Origin: Theristus sp. LFF4_11
Lineage: Eukaryota > Nematoda > Chromadorea > Monhysterida > Xyalidae
Reading direction: 5' to 3'
NCBI GenBank assembly: GCA_030248135.1
Contig: JASANC010005454.1
Coordinates: forward strand, 1 to 64,000
DNA length: 64,000 nt
Part shown: in pieces, positions 10,677-20,763 of the stretch
How positions within the stretch are numbered: position 1 is the first letter of the stretch
Layout of the letters: each line of letters opens with the position of its first letter
The notes under the pieces: model-generated
Told to the model about the DNA's origin: nothing
Seen by the model: the letters and a program-made list of their open reading frames with translations, nothing else
The model's database searches: none
Translations under genes and position numbers: made by a program

Positions 10677-12988
10677 CTAAACGTCACTGAACGCATTCAC
10701 AATATCAAGCGCCAGTTTCTTCAGTGTGACATTCTCCAAGTTTGCCAATATCACGACGCAGACGCCTCCAATGGGCGTGTTCGCATCCAGTTTCCGGTCC
10801 CTTGGCGCCGGTTTTATCATTAAAATCGACGACACCCCGACGGCGCCGCCGCTGTGCCAAACGTACGACGATCGCGGCCAACAGCGGCCGGGCGTCTTCG
10901 GCGTCGTCTGCTCGTCGTCAACGGCCGTCCAGCCCAGTCCGTACGCCGTCGTCGTGTGCGCGTTTTTCAGTTTGCGATGCGGAAACTTGCGTCTGACCAC
11001 TGGCGTCCACATTTGGCGGACGGTGCTCGGTGTGAGTAAGCTCGAGGCTGCTTCCGGTGGCGACGATCGCTGCTGATACGAGTGCAGCATGGCGTGCGCA
11101 AACTGCAGCACGTCGGGCACGTTCGACACGATGCCGCCGCCGGCCCACTTGTACGAGCAGTCCACCTCGGGCACGTTCTCGAGCTCGTGCACTGCGTTGC
11201 GACGGTAGTAGCTGCGTGCAAACGTCGGTGCAGTGGTGCAACGAGTGTGTGCCAATGAACGCGTGTTGAAATGACAAAAACAACGCAAATCTGGCACGCG
11301 TGGACTACGTGGACGCCACTTGTCGACAGTCCGTGCATTTGATTCCGATACAATACAAACTGAGACACCGAATCGCTGTTGCCGCGGAACGAAAAATGTT
11401 CGGTTGGCAAACTCCCCTCCTGGTTGGCCACAAGTTATTCGTGATTAGGAACCAGTGTTCGTCAAAGTTTAGGAAGTTGGTAGCAAACACTTATTACTAA
11501 ACCACTAAACCAATAATCAGCTCAAAGTGTACCTCGAACGCTCAGCAATGATTGGCTGATTTTCATCGAGCGTTGTGTTGTGCATGCCCAACCGACGAAA
11601 CATCTGCAACAATTCAGCGGCAAACGATTGGCCGTCGGTGGCCGATTCAATTGCTGCTGCCAACAGCGTGTAGCCGTGCGTTGTGTAATTATACTCAGTG
11701 CCTGAGTTCAACAAAGAACCGGTGTTTTTGAATGAAATGGAAAAAGTTGAAAACATGCGGAAAAGAACAGGACGACAGCGAAGCCATTTCAGACTTGACT
11801 CGCAAATTGGATGAAAACACGAGATATGGTGCCACTGAAAGAACAACTCTCGCAAGGCGCAACCTGGTTTCGACACGAGCGCATCGTTCTTGAACATTTC
11901 CAGCGCGTCGGTCACCGTCTGATATGGTGTCCTGTTGTACACTTCCGGATCGGGTTCAGTGAAATCGCGCTCCTGTGAATGAACTGCATATTATACGTCC
12001 ATCTGTGGACGAAACTTGAAACTTCACTGAAAAGAAAAGTGGAAGAAACATCACGTTTCAACGGATAAAAGCTCCGCGTCTGGTTTTGAGCCGCTTACTG
12101 TTTTCCTGTAATGACGTATTCCACTGGTGTGACTGAGCAGCTGCCTGGCCGTGATGTCAACTGGTTGATCGTGCCACTTTGGCTGCGCAAACTCGTTGAC
12201 GTATTCGTGCACCGGCTTGTCCAGATTAAGTGCACCCGTCTGAAAAACATTGCAATGACACCACATTGGTGAGATTGGGATGCAAAGGATTGCAAACTCA
12301 ATGCCGCCACACTGATTGGTTGATTCAAATCGTGGCGAGCAATCAGCGTGTCCAGTGAGGTCAGCAACCCACAGCGATGTGTGGGATTGTGTCTCTACCC
12401 AGACCAGCCCGTGGCGCACTTGCCTTGCCTGGCGCGCACGTCGAAACCACTCGGTAATGTGCACGGCACGGTGGTAAGGGCACAACATGCCAGCAAGCGC
12501 AAAAGCACCCCCCCCCCCGGATCACCTGCACCAGACGCATCGCAAGCGCAGCAGTGAGCGGCTTGCTGATGGACGCGATGCGCATGCGTGTCTCCGCCGT
12601 GCATCTGCGCATCTGTTGCACGTCGCTGTAGCCAAAGCCGCGCATCCACTGCGACGTCACGCCGCCATTCACGGTGACGCCAACCGCCATACCGGGCACC
12701 GCATACTGCTCCTGAAGAACGCTGGAAAAGGAGTTGTGATCCAAAAAGACGAGCAGTGAGAAATGAATAGGAAAATGTAACAAGCAAGCAAGCAACCCAG
12801 ATGATCACCTTGAATCTGCGAACCAGTTTTGTCGCTTTTCGAATCGCCCGTTCATACTTCTCGGACTGGCCGTAGCGTTCTGTCAATTTAGCAGACTCAT
12901 CACGTGTGTTGTCTTCGATGCTGTTTTTGATTGTTACTGTGGTGGCTGCTGCCAGGGCTGCCCGAGCAAAACTGTGCAAATTCGGCAT
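10677..12988 (-). CDS. LACTB: Serine beta-lactamase-like protein, mitochondrial (LACTB)
   Basis: Six exons (minus strand, 5' to 3'): 12988-12809, 12711-12526, 12239-12099, 11972-11864, 11701-11533, 11211-10677; 439 codons plus stop. The class C beta-lactamase/PBP fold is shown by the nucleophile motif SISK at residues 107-110 (MRIASISKPLTAAL), the LLSHTSGIRHY block, YNYTTHGYTLLAA (the YxN region, YTT here as YST in vertebrate LACTB), SYKWAGGG, and HSGGAVG replacing the KTG box. The family forms filaments in the mitochondrial intermembrane space and is a peptidase-like enzyme (established). The N-terminus (MPNLHSFARAALAAATTV) suits a mitochondrial presequence. An acceptor-like TTTCTCAG ends 7 nt before the ATG. 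Exon 4 uses a GTTGCG donor. It follows the ICAP-1 gene on the same strand by 299 bp. Confidence 0.93.
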
Positions 12989-12994
12989 ACCGAT

Positions 12995-13146
12995 TCTGAG
13001 AAATCGTGATCTTTTTAAAATAATCCGGCAACAAGTTTCAGGAACTGCAAATCTTCAGTAGCCAAGAAAGTCTTGAACGGACGTTCCTTTTCGTTTTACC
13101 ACCACCGATTTCAATGAACACATACACGATTTCAACATTTTTTATT
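12995..13146 (-). promoter_or_regulatory. Candidate operon junction: poly(A) signal then acceptor, ICAP-1 to LACTB
   Basis: On the minus strand AATAAA (13146-13141) lies 142 nt after the ICAP-1 stop. The acceptor-like TTTCTCAG ends at 12996, about 145 nt further on, and the LACTB ATG follows 7 nt later. This arrangement is typical of trans-spliced downstream operon genes, but a short 5' UTR intron cannot be excluded. Confidence 0.45.
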
Positions 13147-13287
13147 TGGTTATGTTTGAGTAATTATCATTTTTTTCACATATGTTGTACAGTTTTTGCA
13201 TGTTCACACGCGCACAGTGATATTGCAGAAATTGGAGAACCCGCATGGATAAACTGCATAGCAACACTCAAGTCAATCCATAATCTA

Positions 13288-15882
13288 CTATTGCTGGTTC
13301 ACTTGAGATATTTCGTCGAAAACCGACTGTAAACTTTGACAGACATCGTCGGCGTCTTGCTGAAAAAAAAGAACACAGGTTGAGGCAAAACAGCTTGTGA
13401 AATGTGAAATTGACAGAAAAAATATTACTGCTGTGAACCAACTTCAGAAGCCATCTGAAACAGCAGACAGGTGAACAGATGCTTGTCCGGCTGTGTCTGT
13501 GCGATCTTGAAGGCCACATTTTGGTGCGAGTCTGCATCGTCGTAGCTGACCGCCTGTTGCACCGCGTGCAGCGCGTACCGGTGAAGCACGTCCTGGAAAA
13601 CGCTCACTAATTACAGAGCAACATCACGTGGCTTTTTGGAGCGAGACCAGCCCAGCTGGAATTGCATTGCTTGGAATTACACGCAATGGCAAAAAACGTA
13701 TGTTTTGCTAGGCGAAGCTGGACAGCAACTGTTTCAATCAACCATAATACCATCGAATGCTCATTATGAGAACTCTGACTACAATTGACACGTTCACTTC
13801 GCAGCCAGCCGTGCGTAGGGTTAGGGGCTTTGAAAAAAATTTTTTTTTTATTTTTTTTTCGTTAAAAAAAAAAAATTTGGATTTTTTTTTCAAATTTTAA
13901 AAAAAAAATTTGAAAAATTTTTCTTCTACTTTGCTCTGAAAATTCGATTTATGGCATAATTTTTTGAAAGTTCAAACCAAATTTTCTTCCCAACTTCTTT
14001 GTGTGCTTAGGTACATGTCATTATTTGGTCATTTTGACCGACGTACTCCATGTTTTTCGATTTGGATGACTTCTAGAGTCAATTTTTAGCGTTGAAATGA
14101 CTTAACTGAATTGAAATATCGTTTCAGAAATCGTTTTCTTGCAACTTAGAACATGTTTTTTCAGTCGGTAGGCCATGAGATGAACATGATATTTTGTTGA
14201 TTGGCGTATGGAGCGGGGATGTTGGTTAATACCACATCACACGACCGTTTTTCAGATACCCGATAACATGGCCACATGTTAAAACTTGCGTGCTGAGCTA
14301 AACTAACGTGTTAAACTTGCGTCTGTCAGTTGCCCGCAACGTGATCGCGAAATCATGGTACGTGTTTTCGATACGATGATTTGAAGAGTGGGCTCTCGCC
14401 ATGTGGCAGATAGCATAGCTGGTTGAACCTGAAAGTAAGTGTCTTGGGGGGGGGGGCGACCGGGTCGACAGGGGTTGCCGACTTAGCTACAGCAAACAGG
14501 AATTTTTGAACACAGTCAAATTTTGGTAATTTTCTAAAGAGGAACAACTAAGAACGGTTCAATATTCAAGTACACGTCGAAAATTGTCCTGTTTTACTGT
14601 TGAAAATGCAACTTTCCCTCTATGAAATGGACATAATTTCAATAAAACACGATTTTCGCTCTTATAGTTTTCCGGATCGTTCTGAAAATAGTCTAGATGA
14701 ACTCAGCTCGACGAGACGCTTCGAACAAACCTAACTTGTAAAAAAAATTTAAAAAAAAAATTTTTTTTTTAATTTAAAAAAAAAATCCGGATTTTTCCCC
14801 CCTAACCCTAGCCGTGCGCAGCCTCACACTTGTGCCACAGTGGACAGTGCCGTGCGGCGAAGCGCAACAACGCCAGATTGCGTCTACCTGCGACTCACGA
14901 TGCACCACTTTGAGTCCATTCCTGTTGATGACGAGCGTCACGGGCGCCGTGCACTTCGCGCTGGCATCGGACGACTCTGAGTTGACGGCGGCGGTCGCGA
15001 GCTGCCCGTTCAACTGCGCCAGCTCGACGCAGTCAATCAGTTGCACGTCGGAGCAACGAGCCGCAACTGTCGGCGGTGTTGAGCTGGATGTCTGCTGATT
15101 CGGTGGCGACTGCGCTGAAACACTGCGAGATCAACTGCGAGTCATTGGCGGAAGTTGGACTGAACGAAAAATAGCCCAGCTGCATTCACGAAATAACAAA
15201 TCCAGCACTGTGTGACTTCTGCTTCAAATTCATGAATGTTCCTATAGTTGCATCGGCAACGTTACAGTTCCAGAAAATTAATCAATCAAAACATGGGACC
15301 ACCAGCGACTGTTTCCACTCACCAGCAGAAGTACAAGGTGTGTCAGCGTAAAAGTCGGTAAACGTGGCACTACTTGCATTCGAGTCAGACAGCACGATCG
15401 ACTGTAACAATGAGAAATTTTATGCTCTTTCGAATCTGACGAGATAAACTCGGTGTTCGATTGAGCGAAGATTACGTTTTATGAAGTCGCACTCTGAAGA
15501 CAACGACCGACAGTTTGTACCAACCAATTATAAATGACACAGAAACCTTGGTATGACAAACAAATGTGAAACGCAGAAACACGACGTGTGCGACAGCAGC
15601 GCGCGTCATCGTGCGTGTTTCTTGATGACTGCGCAACATTACCGTGTTACAACAACAGTCTTCAGACAAGAATTTTTAACAGCAGCAAGGCAAGCAAGCG
15701 AACAATCACAAAACGGCCGCACGATGGCGCGCACTTGCCTGGTCGCGTGTCACACCGAGCAGCACCGCGTGGTGACTGCGAGTGCCGGCCGAACTCGGCA
15801 ACTCATCGGCGTTGATCTCAACGATCGACAACTGAGACATGGACGATGTCGACGGTGAATCGGCCAACTGACGCCCCATCAT
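13288..15882 (-). CDS. ITGB1BP1: ICAP-1-like PTB protein (integrin beta-1-binding protein 1)
   Basis: Five exons: 15882-15739, 15401-15323, 15114-14888, 13592-13443, 13359-13288; 223 codons plus stop. A Ser/Thr-rich N-terminus is followed by a single PTB-type domain from about residue 85: VQLIDCVELAQLNGQ, VTLVINRNGLKVVH, DVLHRYALHAVQQAVSYDD, LFTCLLFQMASE and DADDVCQSLQSVFDEI. These align in order with vertebrate ICAP-1, which binds integrin beta-1 NPxY tails and KRIT1. Start: two tandem ATGs (15882, 15879). Intron 1 has a GC donor (CAG|GCAAGT). The exon 4 end is placed at GAA|GTTGGT because it restores the homologous reading frame; a GTAATA donor 14 nt downstream would shift it. Intron 3 hosts a family T transposon. 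Confidence 0.87.
13816..14810 (+). mobile_element. Family T hAT-like element (copy T-A) in ICAP-1 intron 3
   Basis: The termini are TAGGGTTAGGGG and CCCCTAACCCTA. The flanking duplication GCCGTGCG is at 13808-13815 and 14811-14818 (perfect 8 bp). It is 995 bp with no transposase frame. Compared with T-B it lacks a segment of about 50 bp after TTGATTGGCGTA. The TIR begins TAGGG, consistent with the hAT YARNG pattern. Confidence 0.93.
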
Positions 15883-16182
15883 TGGGCTGTTTGCTCGTTT
15901 GAAAACTGTTGCAAGAATACACAGCGTCTCCGTGGGCGGTTTATTAGTCAGCCGTTATTGTGTTTTTGAAGTTTTCTGGGTGCGGTTCCAATTTTTGGTC
16001 GTGTGTCATTGTTTCGCAACAGAAAACACGGGCGTGTCTTCAGTCCTTGCCGCTGAACACATTTTGAACAACTCAATTTTCAAGCGAGCGTGCAACGAAA
16101 AACGTGTGTGCTGTGCACTGTACTGTGTGCGTCCGTTTTCCGACACACGGCGGCCACGCCCTTGCATACACGTGTGCTACAG

Positions 16183-17215
16183 TAGGGTTAGGGGCTTTGA
16201 AAAAAAAAAATATTTTTTTTTCGTTTTTTTTTAAATTTGGATTTTTTTTTCAAACTTAAAAAAAAATTTGAAAAATTTTTCTTCTACTTTGCTCTGAAAA
16301 TTCGATTTATGGCATAATTTTTTGAAAGTTCAAACCAAATTTTCTTCCCAACTTCTTTGTGTGCTTAGGTACATGTCATTATTTGGTCATTTTGACCGAC
16401 GTACTCCATGTTTTTCGATTTGGATGACTTCTAGAGTCAATTTTTAGCGTTGAAATGACTTAACTGAATTGAAATATCGTTTCAGAAATCGTTTTCTTGC
16501 AACTTAGAACATGTTTTTTCAGTCGGTAGGCCATGAGATGAACATGATATCTTGTTGATTGGCGTACGTTATAGGTCTACAATGGAGTTGTGCGATATAT
16601 TGTTAAACAATTGGAGCGGGGATGTTGGTTAATACCACATCACACGACCGTTTTTCAGATACCCGATAACATGGCCACATGTTAAAACTTGCGTGCTGAG
16701 CTAAACTAACGTGTTAAACTTGCGTCTGTCAGTTGCCCGCAACGTGATCGCGAAATCATGGTACGTGTTTTCGATACGATGATTTGAAGAGTGGGCTCTC
16801 GCCATGTGGCAGATAGCATAGCTGGTTGAACCTGAAAGTAAGTGTCTTGGGGGGGGGGGGGCGACCGGGTCGACAGGGGTTGCCGACTTAGCTACAGCAA
16901 ACAGGAATTTTTGAACACAGTCAAATTTTGGTAATTTTCTAAAGAGGAACAACTAAGAACGGTTCAATATTCAAGTACACGTCGAAAATTGTCCTGTTTT
17001 ACTGTTGAAAATGCAACTTTCCCTCTATGAAATGGACATAATTTCAATAAAACACGATTTTCGCTCTTATAGTTTTCCGGATCGTTCTGAAAATAGTCTA
17101 GATGAACTCAGCTCGACGAGACGCTTCGAACAAACCTAACTTGTAAAATTTTTTTTTTTAAATTTTTTTTTTAAATTTAAAAAAAAATTCCGGATTTTTT
17201 TTCCCCCTAACCCTA
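16183..17215 (+). mobile_element. Family T hAT-like element (copy T-B), intergenic
   Basis: It has the same TAGGGTTAGGGG/CCCCTAACCCTA termini. The flanking duplication TGCTACAG is at 16175-16182 and 17216-17223 (perfect). At 1,033 bp it is the most complete copy. It lies between the MANEA stop and the ICAP-1 start. The remaining spacers (15883-16174 and 17224-17690) show no gene. Confidence 0.93.
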
Positions 17216-17690
17216 TGCTACAGTGCCGCTGTGCACACTGCAAAACGTTGCAGCCAGACCAGGCGCGTGCCGATTTCGTGTGTACAATGTTATAACTGCG
17301 CACGCGAACTGTTTACCAGACAAATAAAATAAACCAACAAAAATGTTAAATGTGGATAACGGTTAAAATTGTGAGTGAACCGTCTTGCCAAAAGGCAAAA
17401 GTCTGTTGACTGCCAAAACGTTGTGTTGACTCTTTTCACTTTTTGACTTTTTGTGAATTTTATACTTCACCTTTCAGTGACTGTACAGGCAAGTTAGAGA
17501 CAAAGATTCCCAGTCATTATTCAACAAGTTGATTCAAGTGAATTGAGAAAAAAACGCGTGCAATACAACCGCGCGCGTTCATAAAATTATGCTGACAACT
17601 TTAAAGTTGGCACAATAATAAAGAACATTATGCACCGGCTAATTGCGAACGCATCAATAAAATCATACAACTGAAAAAACGCAGCCGTTG

Positions 17691-20473
17691 TCAGATGGGC
17701 ACATTGCTGAATTTGTGCACCCAGTTTGTGGTGACGTTCAAATACCAGTACCGGTCATGAGGCTCATAGTTGTGATAGGTGTAGCCATCACTGCTTTCTT
17801 TAGCAACCGCAGGCTCAATCTGATAATGAATGAGTTTGAGTAATAACTCTGAACGCTCAAAAGAAGAGTGGATTGCGTTGTAGGATAAATGAGCAATGCC
17901 CTAATGCCGTGTGGACACGTGTTGAAACACAACCAGTTTCCTCTAACACCGTTCGTTTACGTTGTGGTCACCAGACTGCTCCAATATCGTATCTACGTGT
18001 GTGTGTCTGTTAGTGAATACATGAAGTTCGCTGTTTGCGGTTTCGCCGTGGACGCATAACCGCGGTGCCCCCTGTGCAACAATCAAGAACGTGTCATAAA
18101 AAAACGCTCAACCTGTGTGCCTTCGTGCCATTCGTTGAAGCTGGTGATGGACACAATATCCGGCCGCGAATCGACCGCAGCCTTTGATTAAAAAACACAA
18201 TTCGCTAAAAATAGTTGTTCAGATTTGTTAACAACTGTTTCAAACCACTCAGCAGTGCGTTGCGTACCTGCCAGTGGTCGGCGTAGTACTTGCCGTCTTG
18301 TCTCGCACGACTGTTCACTGCGTTCCACGGCCGCACACGCACGTCGTCGTAGCCCGGCGCCACGCTCACACTGAACGCACATTCAACAAAACACATGCAA
18401 TCACAACAATCAACCTAGGCATTCACAACGGTCGTTTCAATCTCGTCTTTTGATCAAAATTTCCATTTCATTTCATTGCTCGCTGAATCTCAGCGCACCT
18501 AAACAGCAGCTTGTTCTGTTTCGCGTACTGCCGCAGCGACGGCCAATTGCGCGCCGAGCTGCCCGAGCTGAATCCGTCCGCGCCGAAGTACGTGTAGAAG
18601 CCGTCGAAGCCGCTCGTGAGCAGCGTCTTGCGATCGTTGCCGCCGACGAACAGACCGAGGTAGTGCGCGTCCAGTGGCGTACCGCGAACGCTCAGTTTGC
18701 CGCTGGTCGACAGCAGTTGACGCCAGCTGAAATCGACCGCGACATCAGCAGCTGCTACGATTACGGTGGAACTGTGAATCATAGGCAGTACAACTGATTC
18801 GCTGCTTTTGAATTAGGCCCACTGGTTGGTTTCGACCAACTCGCGATACAGTCAGTCAGTACGCCAGAACAGAACGCACGAATTCATTGTTTTACAGAAT
18901 GACTATAGCTTGAGTTGAGTCGCTTCTCTTGTTAAAGTTTTCTGAATTCTCTATTCAGTTTATTCAGCATCCTGAAATTACTCATGGGATCGACCAAAAA
19001 AACAAACGAATGAACCACGAACCACGAATGACAGCAAGAAAAGGCACCTGTCGGGTTTAATCAAATACGAATCGTAAATGTAGAACAGTGGCTTGTCGAC
19101 GGACGTCTCCAGCTCCGATCGCCGCTTCCGCCTGTAAAACGCCGGATGCGTGCCGTGCGTTTTCATGAGGTACTCCAAATTGGTGCGTAGATTTTCCACA
19201 GAGCGATCCTTGTACGACTCGATGTGAAATGTCACCTGGAAATGTAACAGAGTTTTACCCCTTGGAATCATCAACCTAGTTCACCTGGACATCTTCGACA
19301 CACGTTCTGCGGTTGCTTGGCTAGAAAACAAAGCACGAACGCCCACTTTCAAATCGTGTTTATTGGCAGCGTCCAATACCAACGGAATCATGTCGTCCCA
19401 CGGCTTGGAATAGTCACCATCGCACATACCAGGGGGATACCAGCTGACGACGACGACACCCACATTGCATGACCTGAAACATGCGAAGTAAAGACGGGCA
19501 AACGGTGGATGTTACCGAGTCTTGAAACGACACAGAGCCAGCCGCGATAGTATAACCAAATCAAACACATCATGTTAGGTGTCTTTGTTGACCAGCATTA
19601 AAGCAACACTTATAGAGACGCGAACAAAATACAACCGAATAATGTGTTACCGAATCCACTTCATGTGTTGGTTCAAGACATCCGGATCTCGACAACTGTA
19701 CGGACCAAGCGCCGGATAGAACGACGCTCCAACATCGTCTGGTGGTTTGTGGCTGCCTGAAACGTCAATGATTGCCATTGTCCAAATGCGTTAACCAGTC
19801 ATGTGGTAAGTAGGCGAGTTGAAATGTGGAATTCCGATGTTACTAGCAAATTTCTTCTATCCAATCAAGTATCTATCTACCTTCTGGCCAATTTTTCGCG
19901 CGAACTTTATCCCAATGCGGCAGATACGGATGATTCCAGTGCAACCACATGCCATCGAATGTCGGACTACCGTACCACGGGTAGTAGAAAATGTGTACGT
20001 TGTAGTTCGGGAAACCACCGAAAACATCGTCACTGCCGATCTGTTTGTCCGGCGATGCCGTGGCATTAGGATCGATCTGATGTTGCAGCCATTTCTCGCC
20101 AAACCTTCGTGCTGCAGCCGGCGGCTCGTTATTTGCTCCATATTTCAGTGCCAGTTCGCGTTTTCTCGTGTCGTCGTTGTCGAAAAGCGTTTTCTTCTCA
20201 GCCGCGTTCTGCTGGAATGTTGGGAAACCCGAAACTCGTCACACCAAATATTCTTGCACCCGAACTGTTAAAACCATTCGCTTGTAACCTACAATAATGA
20301 CGAAAATAGAAAGTACACTAGCTTTACAGATCGCGAATTCACTCAAAATAGCAATGCAACCAACGCCAACCAACATCGTGCGAGTACATCCAGTATGCAG
20401 TCGACACAAATGCCACGGTAGTCACAACGAACAATGCGAGCGCACAGCACTTGCGTAGTTGACGCAGGCGCAT
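17691..20473 (-). CDS. MANEA: Glycoprotein endo-alpha-1,2-mannosidase (GH99)
   Basis: Nine exons: 20473-20375, 20211-19881, 19756-19651, 19473-19347, 19235-19048, 18726-18499, 18370-18268, 18181-18113, 17819-17691; 459 codons plus stop, close to vertebrate MANEA length. The N-terminus is a type II signal anchor (ALALFVVTTVAFVSTAYWMY). Then come the GH99 blocks NYNVHIFYYPWYGSPTFDG, HWNHPYLPHWD, VVVVSWYPPGMCDG, VTFHIESYKDRS, GFDGFYTYFGADGF, SVAPGYDDVRVRPWN, and the catalytic ITSFNEWHEGTQ with E411 and E414. The enzyme cleaves glucosylated mannose from N-glycans in the Golgi. Two donors are GTTGGT and GTTGAG, and the exon 8 acceptor (AATCAAAG) is weak. An acceptor-like TTTCAG ends 52 nt before the ATG. 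Confidence 0.95.
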
Positions 20474-20524
20474 GATTTGACAACACGTTTCAAGATCAAT
20501 TGACGTTCACTTGGGTGATGAACT

Positions 20525-20666
20525 CTGAAACACATGGTTTCCAAACGAGTTTTTCGCAAAACAGACAAGAAAACAAACGCGCTGTTTGATCGATTGCACT
20601 GGTTTTCAAACCAGTTGGCCGATTATTACTAATACTTCGAAGGCACCATTTCTCTGATATTTTATT
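20525..20666 (-). promoter_or_regulatory. Candidate operon junction: poly(A) signal then acceptor, PRCC to MANEA
   Basis: On the minus strand AATAAA (20666-20661) is about 98 nt after the PRCC stop. GTGTTTCAG ends at 20525, about 136 nt further on. The MANEA ATG follows 52 nt after that with no in-between coding exon. The layout is almost the same as at the ICAP-1/LACTB junction. Confidence 0.45.
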
Positions 20667-20763
20667 ACAACAATAAAGCAGCTAACGATCAGGCTTGCAA
20701 CTAGCATCATCACATGACAATAAGATACAAAATACAAAAAACATCGGGTCCCCAGGCAAACAC

